A stretch of DNA of 64,000 nucleotides from Poa pratensis (taxonomy: Eukaryota > Streptophyta > Magnoliopsida > Poales > Poaceae). The translations under genes and the position numbers were made by a program. The number at the start of each line of letters is the position of its first letter. The first letter of the stretch is position 1. The notes below the pieces were generated by a model. That model searched no databases. It had not been told where the DNA came from and saw only the letters and a list, made by a program, of their open reading frames with translations. Location of the stretch: positions 77,724,825 through 77,788,824 of the forward strand of contig CAMZMU010000027.1 in the NCBI GenBank assembly GCA_947311845.1, in the 5' to 3' direction. Shown here in pieces: positions 35,053 to 46,300 of the stretch.

Positions 35053-35966
35053 TACGGATTTTCGCGTGTAATCCATACTACTTATAAGAAACATAGTGGT
35101 GCATGTTCCACCGCACTCCTACTTTTCCCATCTAGTCCAAATTGTTCGCTGTGCTTATCTGTTCAAAAGTCGTCTGCACATTCAACATCCACGCACGATC
35201 GCCTGGCGACAGTCCACATGAGCTCGCCTTAGATGGCGTGTCCGCTAAAATTGAGGGTGATGTTTGTCATGCCCCTCTGCTCCATCGTTCTATAGCCACA
35301 TGTCCGTGGAACCTCGCCCTTGCTCCTAATTCCACGATCCTTGCGTCTTGTCCATGATGATCCGACCGACAACCAAGGACCAGCAAGTCACATCAATCGC
35401 GTTTGTGGGCGGCATCCACCCCTACCTTTGATAAGGACTTCACGACTAGAACTGGGGTAGGCTTACCGACCACACACACTACTAAGCAACCTGATCAATG
35501 CTCAATTCCTGTGCCATCTCCAGCTATGTAGAGCCAGAAACGCAATGAGTCTCCAAGACCGAGTCAAAACATAAGGAGAATAAAAGTTTGTGTGGGGGTG
35601 GGGAGACACAAATAAGGAGAGGGGCGATCTACTCCCCAATTCTGCATTATATGATTTTCTATCTTTTATAAATTGCATGTATATAGACGTGTATTAGTGT
35701 TTTCGTTCACTCATTTCAATCGTATGTATTCCACACTAATTTTTTCAAAACATGTTATAATTTTTAAAGGAGCGAGTATGAGTTAGTGTTTAGCTATCGT
35801 TATTTCCCCTAAATCTCCAAGCACTACATGAATCGTCGTTGGAGCATAAGCAGCAGAAAGGCCTGAGATCGGCGTGACCTGTCTCTACCTCCCCTACTTT
35901 GAGTATGGCTCAAACATGCCTCATGCAGGAGACAATGGACACACCATGGCACATAATGGTCATCTC
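35053..35966. other. Intergenic with a degenerate Stowaway-like piece
   Basis: Around 35640-35777, words such as 'gttcactcatttcaatcgtatgt' and 'ggagcgagta' resemble the interior and end of Stowaway MITEs, but the left end is lost. No gene is seen. Confidence 0.35.
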
Positions 35967-38900
35967 TGTGGCGCCCTGACCCGACTGCTATACAGTGATA
36001 CTGTGTCTCCGGTTATCCGATACCACCAGACACACTATCAAAACATAATAGAGAGATCAAGACTTGTGGAAGAACTGGCACATCACAGACTCTACGACAC
36101 AAATCATATAGTTCAACTCTTATAATAGATAAAGATAGCAAATGACAACCAGAGGTCACAGACCCAACATTACAACATGCGGAAGCGAAGTGTGTTGTTC
36201 TAAACAACAAGAACCAAATTATGGCCTAAGAGGCCTGCAAATAAACATCCAGCGCCAGCTGTTCCGGGATGTCCCAAGCTGCCACCTGGGAACCCCAGAC
36301 TACTCGTCGACGTCCACAAAGAACCCACCTTCGAGGTCGGTGAAGTCCTCTCCTGAAAATAAGCAAACGACGTTGAGTTCGACGAACTCGCAAGATTAAG
36401 AGCTAATATATGCTCGATGATTGGCTTTCAAGGTTTTATGGCTGTTTTGCATAAAGCTGATTTTATTTCAAAAAACATAACTCAATGGCATCGACTAATC
36501 AGATTATTTTAAAAAGGGGTACGAAGTAACTCTTTTCTTTGATCACCTTTCTCAACATCAACCATCATCAACCACTATACCTGTTCATCAAACGCACATC
36601 CCCGAATCACCCTCGAGGAAGCTCACCTTGCATTCGTGAGTGGTACCTCTAGTACCCAGTTTTTAATCATTCCGTTAAAGTTATTCTATGGTCTTATCGT
36701 CCTTTCCCAAGTTGTCTGTAACCGTGGACACGGCTTTTCGAAAAGATTTAACCCTGCAGGGGTGCACTGTGTTTACCTTCGGTACCGCCCGGCTCATTGC
36801 CTACGCTTAGCTCTCTTCCGGGGAAAGCCGGCTGAGTGGGAACGGTTACAACCTTTATCTTGCTTGAGACTAACCCAGGATCATCAGTGGCGGTAGGACA
36901 AGAGGTACCTTCTCGCACCCTGTCCCGCGGCCACTTATTTTCCTGACACAACCATCATCATCTCAGTCTTGGCCACCATCTTCAACGCACGCGCAAATGG
37001 AAAGCCAAACTAGAGGACCCTCGGCTAGTCCGCCACAAGTTAGTCGGTCGACGAGGGCTCCATATACCCCACCGAATGGAAGCGCGCTCATTCTTGGTTC
37101 AAGAGGTAAAGAACTCGCACCTAGGCGGCGAGAGTGAGACAAAACACCACCATACCAAAGTGGCCTCTCATCCCCGCCTTTAAGCATTTTATTACATGTC
37201 ACCACAATTTCTCCACCATCATCAACATCTCAGCACCTGTTACCAACATGAAGTAACCATAGTACTGCTATGCACTTAACTAAGCATGGCTAAGCATCAA
37301 CATAACATAGTAATTATCTCGGCCAACAATACAATCCTATGGTTAAGTAGGAGGGGAACAGGTATATGGCATAGGGAACTTAATGCAACTATAGGATACT
37401 CTACTCCAAGTAAAGTTGACATTTGGAACCGCATGCAATATTATAGTGGAGAAAATATTTGCGGAAAATAGGATAAGATATGCTCAGAGGGGGACTACGC
37501 TTACCTTATTGAGCGGAGGAGTCAAACTGCTCGTCGGAGTAATGATGCTCAACTCCGAACTCGTGATCTACCGGAGAGCAAACAACACCGGAAAGCAAGA
37601 ACAACAATCAACACATGGCAATTGTGCAATGCATACAAAAATGATGATATGACATTTTAAATGCACCCTAGAAGCATTGAACATGATCAACAAGTTAAAT
37701 GGGGTCCCCATTATATTATTTGCATTATTTGGAATAAACCCCATATTTAAACTTAGTGATTATAATTACTACTAGAGCACATTATTGTAATTGTGAACAA
37801 TTATGCATGATGATGATTTTGGACAGTTCATGCTTTTCTGAACATTTTGGTATATTACACATAATTTTCTGATGTTCGGATAAAAAGTTATTATATTTAT
37901 AAATTCTTTCTTTTAAATTTATTATTTTACTAGTTTATTTTTAAGCAACAATAGAATCGATTACTCGCATTTGGGAGAGAGGGTGTGGAACACGACAAAA
38001 CATCGGAGTCGATGTCTCTAAAGCGCGAGGGGGGAGCGGGAATCATGTGCTAGAAGGGAGAAAAAGGAAAAAGAGCAGCGCAGGAAAAATCTGCTAAACC
38101 GGCCTCCAGCCCGGTTGGGCCGGTTGTGAGGCCGGCCTGCTAACAGAGCCAACCGGCCAGCAGCCCGGTCTGGGCCGGTCCACAAGCCGGTCATGGGCCC
38201 GAGGACGACGACCTCCAGCCCGGCTATGCCGGTTCCTTGACCGGGCGCGAGCTAAAATCGGCGGGGAGCACGACTACGGTGCCACGATGCGACGACGACA
38301 AGCACGGCGAACGAGCGCGAGAGGGGAGAAGGGGAGGGCACGGAGGGCATGTGGAGCTCACCCTCAACGCGTGCTCGAGCTCGTCGTGGAGGGAGGCGGT
38401 CGAGGACGCTGCGACGGCGGCGAATCGCTCCCGGCGGTACTCGACGACCGCGGAGAAGACGAAGCCGGTGCAGACGACTCCGAGCTGATTGTCTCGATTC
38501 CTTTGGCGTGGTGGGGGAGCGGACCACGGCGGAGCCGCTGGTGGTCGTGGATTCGTGCGGGAGTTCCTCAATCGGCGGCGACAGGCGGCAGGGAGCTCGG
38601 TGCCATGGCGGCTCGGTGGGGAAACGAGAGCGCGAGAGAGAGGAAAAAATCGGAGGAGCAGTGGGGAAGCAGGTGGGGCGTGGGGTCGTGCTTCTCCTCT
38701 CCTTGCAGGGAAGGACAGGGCAGGGGAGGGTCCAGCTCGGCGTGCACCGTGGTGCGGCGCGAGCTTCTCCTGTGGCTACAGGGAAGAGGACGAAGAATTC
38801 CGAAAAGCCCCCTGGAAGTTCTAATCTCCTCACGGATAGGTCCTTCCTGTTACCTTTTTAACGAATTTCAGCAGCTTCGGGGATTTTATTAGGGCACTTA

Positions 38901-39326
38901 AACATTTTAATAAAATCTGAGATAAATCCAGTAGCCTCCTACTAACAAGTAGGAGCACCACAAAAATTGGCAATTCAAGATAAAATAGTTTGAGCAACAT
39001 TTGTTCATAGAGTTAAAAATAGGGCATTTTGCTAATTTCAAAAATGTTGTTCCTTTGGAAATTTATAGCAATTGCAAAATATATTTTCAGAACTCCTGGA
39101 ACTTCCTTGACAAATATAAGATGCCAAGATAATTTTGTTTTGCAAGTTTGAGTGCCTTCCTTGATTTGAGATTTTGTTTAAACAAGTTTAGCATTTTGTT
39201 TTCCAATGTTGTCAAACCCATTTTGTGTGTTGTTTAGCAAGTTAAATTTGGATGCCATGATGCAATGCAACACGAAAGCGAAAATTTTAATCGGGTTTTT
39301 AGGTTTCCGAACTTTGGGCTGTTACA
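35967..39326 (-). mobile_element. Solo-LTR-like element, 3.36 kb, TSD ATCTC
   Basis: Starts TGTGGCGCCCTGACCCGAC and ends GGGCTGTTACA, i.e. TG..CA termini. It is flanked by the exact 5-bp repeat ATCTC at 35962-35966 and 39327-39331. On the minus strand it begins TGTAACAGCCCAAAGTTCGG, a common Triticeae LTR start. No gag-pol and no second internal LTR were recognised, so a solo LTR of a large gypsy or LARD element is the best reading. A G+C-rich block at 37980-38850 has ORFs but no domain. Confidence 0.7.
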
Positions 39327-39364
39327 ATCTCTCCATCCCTTGATATTGCTAGCTGCATTGCATG

Positions 39365-39564
39365 CAGAGGCGGAGCTATGCACACTTGGGGGGGTGGGGG
39401 CACCGCCCCCCCCTGCCCAAGAAAAATTCAGTACAAACTTAGTGTTTTTTTTGGCCCATTTGTGTCCAAAACCAGTGGTAATTAGCCCACCTGCCTCCCA
39501 GCAGTGGCCCACCATCACTCTACAGCCCATTTGCCCCACCCTTCTAGCCCAAGCTCCGCCACTG
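39365..39564. mobile_element. hAT MITE, copy 1 (family CAGrGGCGGAGC)
   Basis: Termini CAGAGGCGGAGCT and AGCTCCGCCACTG, with an exact 8-bp duplication ATTGCATG (39357-39364, 39565-39572). Same family as 49008-49194. Confidence 0.9.
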
Positions 39565-39572
39565 ATTGCATG

Positions 39573-39980
39573 ATTTTATAATGTTTGAGCCGATCACAAA
39601 ATGATTGTGCTTTGTATATAAAGTCGACCAATGACATTATGCAAGCATTTTATTATGTTGAAGTTCAAAATCGTATCTCCATGAAAGTTTTTTTGTGCAG
39701 AAATTCTGAGTGCGATTCTCTACATGTTTTTAGAAAGCAAAACACACCTATAGAGAGTAGACACCTTTTTTATTTGAAGAAATGGAAACATCTGTCACCA
39801 TAATCCTACGTCAACCCCATAGATTATTTCGAGGTATCAGCAGTCCCCGCGGGGTCATTTGTAAAGTCGACCAGTGAACATTCTAGGATGTTGAAGTTCA
39901 AAATCAGGAAAAAAAAACCCTTCTTGTCAATAACGAAGTGATCAACAAAACAAAGATGATTATATATTCACACGAAAAAT
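39573..39980. other. Intergenic, nothing recognised
   Basis: A+T-rich sequence downstream of the tRNA gene. A minus-strand T-run for pol III termination is expected just left of 39981; 'cacgaaaaattt' at 39971-39982 provides a short A-run on the plus strand, which is T-rich on the minus strand. Confidence 0.4.
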
Positions 39981-40053
39981 TTCCGTCGCCGGGACTTGAA
40001 CCCGGGTCTCTCGGGTGAGAGCCGAGTATCCTAACCACCTAGACTACGACGGA
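39981..40053 (-). tRNA. tRNA-Glu (anticodon CTC)
   Basis: On the minus strand the acceptor arms TCCGTCG/CGACGGA pair perfectly. The anticodon stem CTCGG/CCGAG holds loop CTCTCAC with anticodon CTC. The T-arm contains GGGTTCAAGTCCC, which is also the B box, and the D-arm has TAGTCTAGGTGG, the A box. It has the length and sequence of a nuclear plant tRNA-Glu, with no intron. It lies head-to-head with RNR1, 279 bp from that gene's ATG. Confidence 0.95.
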
Positions 40054-40332
40054 TCCTGTCAAATGAATGGTTTCTGGCCTTCTAGTCAATTAAGTCTTAA
40101 TCACCCTTGCATCGAGAATGCTCTCATGGGCTGGGGCAAATCCGAAACGATGCCAGTCCCAGCCCACATAGTCCACAACACGGGCCCAACCCGCCACATC
40201 AGCAGCACGCGGCAGAGAGCAGCCTCGCCTTCCTGCTTCCACTCGTCGTGCGGACTGCGGAGCGCGGCGAGCAGCTCTCCTCTTATCGCCTACTAAACCC
40301 CGCGAGCCCTCCCCTCCCCGGCCGGCGCGCCG

Positions 40333-43300
40333 ATGATGAGGCCGTCGCCCATGGCAGCGCGGGCGGCGAGCGGGTGCTCCACGGCGGCGCTGGCCTTCTT
40401 CCGCCTCCGGCCCCTCGGCCGCGCCTCCCGCTCGGTCCCCGCGGGGCGCTTCGCCTTCAGCGGCACTCCCACCGCCGGGGCAGCCTCGTCGACTCCGTCC
40501 TCGAGGAGCTCCGGTCCCGGAGGCGGGTTCGGGTCTCCGCAAGGTAATGCGCCCCCTTAGCCTTCTACTCCGTAGGTCCTAATATATAGTTGTGGAGTCC
40601 TAGACACCTATGTCGCAGTCTCTGAAACCATTATATGCGGGGATTGTGCTCGAATGCTTGCTTGTTCGAAATGTATGAGGAATTTATATATATACACATC
40701 AGCAATGAGGATTGAGGAGGTTTCCTTTCCCTCCCATTTTTTCGATTCAGCAAGATTTGTGTCACGAGTTCTGAAATCTGCCGCGTCTTTTAATTTATTA
40801 TGGCAGTTGTTTATTTAGTTCAATGTACTACTGGGATTCGGATAGTCTTGCCTGTCCCTCGTGTTGGGGTTGATAAAAAAATGATTGCAATGAGTTATGC
40901 CCATGATTATTATATGCTGTTTATAAATATGACATCAATGAAGCTTACAATTTGGATTACGTCTTCCTCTTCTTCTTCAGGATAGGATTGCAGGGCACAA
41001 AGGAACTGTCGGACAGTAAGATAGATAAGAAAACGTTACAAAAAGGGTTGCTGCTAGAATTTCACAAAGATTCGGAGAGATCCTTGCTCGCAGTTGTTGA
41101 AAGGCCTGATGGGAAGAAAAACTGGGTAGTGACTGATCAGGTATTGAAATGGAAGGGTAACTAGCTAACTATGGTCTGTCTAATATAATACTCAGTGTCT
41201 AGTGATTTATTTCCGTGGATATGTTTACACATTTTGTCATGGATAGAGAGGGATTTTGGATTATCTTGTGAACTGGTTGTTACTTTTGTACAGAATGGTA
41301 TCTTATCTTCTATAAAGCCCCAGCAGGTTACATATGTCGTGCCTGGTAGCACAAATTTTGATTGTTCAGGAATAGCTGAGTTTCTTGAGAAAGCGCAAGA
41401 CCTTTTGGTGAGAATTGTTGCATGAGCTCTGAGTGTACTGCGTCCAATATGCATCATGACTTATCATATGGTTTGCTACAGGACCCTTCTATTTTGGAAT
41501 GTGCCTGGATGGAGCTTTCTGAGAAGGACAAATCAGTAACAGTTGAGGAGTTTGCAGATGTAAGGGGTTCATAAGATGGCTGTCCTGTGTCTTTCTGTAT
41601 GCGAATCTGATTTCTTGTGATTTTTCTCAGATAATTTATGGTAGCAAGGAGTCTTTGGAAAGCTACTGTGCACACTTCTTGTTATCACGGGATATTGTCT
41701 ATTTTGTGAAGGTGGAGAGCAGAGGTTCTTCCATATACCAGCCTCGACCATCTGCTCAGGTATATTTTCTAAATATATGTGTGATTTATATTTTGGTTAC
41801 ACATTCTGAATTAGTTGGCAACTTCATTAATGTTGCAAAGATGCCTTTTGAGAAGAATCTAAGATCACGTATGTTCTATAGATAGCAAGCCTGACTGAAT
41901 AATGCTTCCAATCCTATGAAAATTCAGTTCCTTCTTTCGTCTTCTCAGCATACCAGTTCTTTTTGCACCATTGAGACTGTTGTGTTCATCTGTTTTTTTC
42001 TGGGAATTGGTGTTGCTCTGTGGAGAGCATACTCTTGCATGCACTAGTCGATACAAATTGACTTGTCATGTTTACCTCTACATGCTGATTTTCGCACCTT
42101 TTTTCTCTGATTTTGCACGACTAGATGTTATATTATATGCCACTTTGCTAATCTGCATGTTTTGGCAGCTAATATATTTGATTTGAGTGTATTTTATCAA
42201 GAGTATCTTTTCATAAATTTCTTTTTGCTTAATTTTTTGCAATTTTGTTTCGGCATTGTTATATTGATCGGTATACTTATGTTTATCATAACGGTAGTAG
42301 GTGGATGAACTTTTACGAAGGAAACTTGCTAAAGAGGCCGCCGACAAGGAACTGGAAGAATTTGTCCACCTACTCAAGTCTGCCAAAGCATTGCCTCTAG
42401 ACTCTAAGCCGTCTAAAGATTCATGGTTGATTGAAGAGAAGGTGAAACAAAAAATCGAGTCTCTTCAGGCATATGCAGTTGATGCGTGTAACGACGCACA
42501 AAGAAGAATGGCGGGAAATGTAACCTATCCTGTTCACATGCCATTATTTTGTCAAATATTACAAAATATTTTTGAATCTAGTATTATGTTTAATTGAGGC
42601 AAATATTTGACTTTCCTTTCGTGCTGACGCTTGTGTACATGGTTGTTAATTTGATGGCAGATTCTCAAGGTTATGGGGTTCTCACGAACGTCAGCAGCTG
42701 CCTTAAAGCTCCTCATAAATGTTGGATACTTCCCTGTGCATGTAAATCTTGATCTTTTCAGATATGATGTTCAGACCACATATAGTGAGGAAGTCTTGTC
42801 TGTTGCTGAGGAGCTTCTGGCGGATTGCCCTGATTCAGATAAGGTATATTTAGTTACCGTCGAATTCTAAATCACTGATGCTCTTCATATTTTATATGCA
42901 CTTGATACATTTGGCATTTATCTTTCAGCATATCAGGAAGGATCTTTCAAATTTGAGAGTGTATGCCATTGATGTGGATGAGGCTGATGAAGTATGTTTC
43001 TATTATTTCTACCCCACATCTTCTACGTGAGACTGAATTATACAAATTCGCTGCTCATGGACAAATCCGTTAAACACTGCATTTTCTTTTGTAACTCAGC
43101 TTGATGATGCACTAAGTGCAACTAGACTATCTGATGGTAGGATAAAGGTCTGGATACATGTAGCTGACCCAACATGCTTACTTCAACCCCGGAGCATCAT
43201 TGACAGGTTATTGTCGCATATCCTGCTCACCAGTTCTTGCTTTTCTATCAATAGCATTGTTATTGTTATTTGTAAAAAATAATATTTTGTCCACAGGGAA

Positions 43301-46300
43301 GCCATGCACAGAGGAACCTCGATATTTTTACCAACTGCCACCTTTCCAATGTTCCCAGAAAAGCTTGCCATGAATGCTATGAGCTTGCAACAGGGCATAG
43401 ATTGTAGATCTGTAAGTGTATCGGTGACTTTGCATCCAGATGGAAGGTAACTGTCTGCTATTATTCCATTAGTATTTTCTCAGCCAGTTGTCTTTTTGTT
43501 TCTCTTTTTCTTTGGGAGGTAAGTGTAATGAAGTTGTTTACATTCATTTGTGTGTGCATAGTATTGCAGAATATACGATAGAGAACTCAGTAATCAAACC
43601 TACCTACATGTTAACATATGAGAGTGCAACTGAATTGCTGTACATGAATCTGGAAGAAGAGGAAGACCTGAGGATTCTTCAAGAAGCTGCTTCTATTCGT
43701 GCACAATGGCGTTGTAGCCAGGTAAGAGCTAAATAGGCCTTTGTTGTTTGCTGGTTTATCTATCATCCTTTCATTAGTCATTTGTGATTAGCATATGAAA
43801 GCGCAAGCATGCTTTTAATTCTCAGAATGAGAAAGAACAAGACCGTCAGTGACTGATGTAGGCTCATACTACTGTCCTGCTGTCCATTTCTGTTGCAAAA
43901 AACATTTCCTTCAAATTGAACGATCATTTTTCACGCCGGAGAAGAAATTTTACCCTCTCTAGATTACATTCTCAGATAATAAGATAGGTCACACTAAATG
44001 TTGATCAGCTGGCTGGAAATTTTGCATCAGTCCTTATACCACTTAGCACAATATTTATCTTTCTGAAGTTTTAAGTGTGTACCTAACCAACTGAATATTA
44101 TGAGTGCACTTTGTACATGACACCATTGATACTCTGAATTTTGCAGGGTTCAATTGACACTTCTATGATCGAACCTCGCATCAAGGTGGCAAATCCTGAT
44201 GATCCTGAACCAAACATTAACCTATATGTTGAAGACCAAACCAACCCGGCAATGCAGCTTGTAACTGAGATGATGATACTTTGCGGGGAGGTGGTAGCTG
44301 CTTTTGGTGCTGACAACAATATTCCTTTGCCATACAGAGGGCATCCCCAGTCTAATACAGCTGTGTCAGCATTTGCCTATCTACCTGAAGGGCCTGCCAG
44401 AAGCGTTGCCAATATCAGTGTGCTTCGTGCTGCAGAAATGGATTTCCGAAAACCTGTAGCACATGGTGTCCTTGGAGTTCCAGGTTATGTACAGTTTAGC
44501 TCCCCTATTCGAAGATATGTCGATCTGCTAGCTCATTATCAGGTATTTATGCGTCTAATAAGAATATGAACTATCTGAATAGGGACAGGATACAGTTGAA
44601 CGTTGGTAGTTAACTAATCATCCTTTCAAATTGCCAATGTTCTTTCTTGTGCTATGAATGGACTGTAGTTTTATCCACATCATTGTAGGCTTTTAGCTTA
44701 TCTGAATGGCATAGTATGATTTACTTGATTTTGTACATTGAAACTTTGCAGGTAAAGGCTTTTCTTAGAGGTGAATCTCTACCATATTCAGCTGGTGACC
44801 TAGAAGGAATGACATTTATTGCGAGCATGCATGTTAAAGTAGCTAGGAAGCTCCATGGCAACAGCTTACGCTACTGGTTGCTGGAATACTTAAGGAGACA
44901 ACCAAAGGGGAGGAAGTATAAAGCACTGATACTTAAGTTCATTAAGGATCGTATGGCAAGTTTGCTTTTGGTGGATGTAAGTCAACATACTTTGTCCAAT
45001 AATTTTTTATTTAATGGTGCAGTATTTGCATTTCAGTACTGTTTTTACATTTGCTGTGATCATGAGCAAGAACTTTAGTTGTCTGAGCGTTAGCTGTCCT
45101 GCCCCTAGTTTACAAACTGGACTAGTTCTAGGCCACCAGTTTGGCCGAGAAAGCCCAGAATCAGTTCCTATCTTGTGTGGTTAAGATCGCAGACTGTCTA
45201 TGCAAGTTCACTGGTCAGAACTGTTAGATGTGTATAGTCCTTCTTCTGTATATCCCCATTGTATAAGGGGTTTACTGCACTTTACCACACTTGTACATGT
45301 ATTGGCCTTTGGCCCCTGAGATAGTTAGTTGCTCATTTCTCCAGCATGGTATCAGAGCCCAGGTTAGGGTTTGGCTCTCCTCTTCCCGCACGTTGCAACT
45401 CCGTGCTTGATCTCCACCACTGCCGCCGGCGCTAGCTCTTCTCCCCGGTCGTCATCTTCTTCTTCCTCCTACACCCTGTGCTGCTCAAATCCGAGCTGTT
45501 TCTCTTCAAAATCTGCTCGAAATCGAGCTTGTGAGGCTGCTGCCGTCGCTGCTCTTCTCTGCCTGGCTGCCCCTTGCTCCGGCCGTTATCCTCGCCGACC
45601 CGCCTCGGCTGCTCCCGTGGCCAGCCGCCACCTGCTCCGGCCGCCCCGGCCGCTCCTCTGTCCGCTGGTGGCAGGCCACGCCTCCGGCCGCCGCTCGCCG
45701 TCAGTCGGCCGCCCGGCTGCTGCCTTGCCCGGCTCCTCCAGCCGGCCTACCACCGGATCTGGCCGCCCTGGTGCGGATCCGGCCGCCCTGGTGCTGCGCT
45801 CAATCTGTGAGCGAACTGCTCGATCGATCTGGTGAGGCCTCGGGCTGTTCTTCTGTGCGTTGACCCGATCTAGTTAAAAAAAAATCGAACCAGAGAGTGC
45901 ATCATGTCTGCCTCTGGCTATCTTGCTGTTCCCCGCTGCTTGGTGACCTTTGATGGCACCAACTATGCCGAGTTTACTGGCTTTATGCGCATCCATATGC
46001 GTGGCCTTCTGCTTTGGGGTGTTCTCTCCGGCGAGGTCTCGTGTCCGCCATGCCCCGTTGCTCCTGTGGTTCCTACTCCACCAGTGCCACCCGTTCTTGC
46101 TGCTGATGCTTCTCAGGCTGATCGGGATGCCGCCAAGACTGTTGATGAGGCTGCGCTTGAGGCTTATGACAGGCAGGTATCAGATTACTCGGAGGCTCTC
46201 TCCATTTATCGAGATGCTCTGTCTGTTTACACTCAGTGGTGCAATGATGATGCTCGTGCTGCTGCTGTCCTCACTACCAGTGTTCTGCCTCAGTTTGCTT

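Noticed and set aside
38224..38892. Frames of 100-200 codons on both strands
   Set aside because: They lie inside the solo-LTR-like element, low-complexity Arg/Ser/Pro/Gly-rich, with no recognised domain.
45371..45863. Ser/Pro/Ala-rich frames before copia gag
   Set aside because: Untranslated leader between the primer-binding site and gag; no domain and wrong frame relative to gag.
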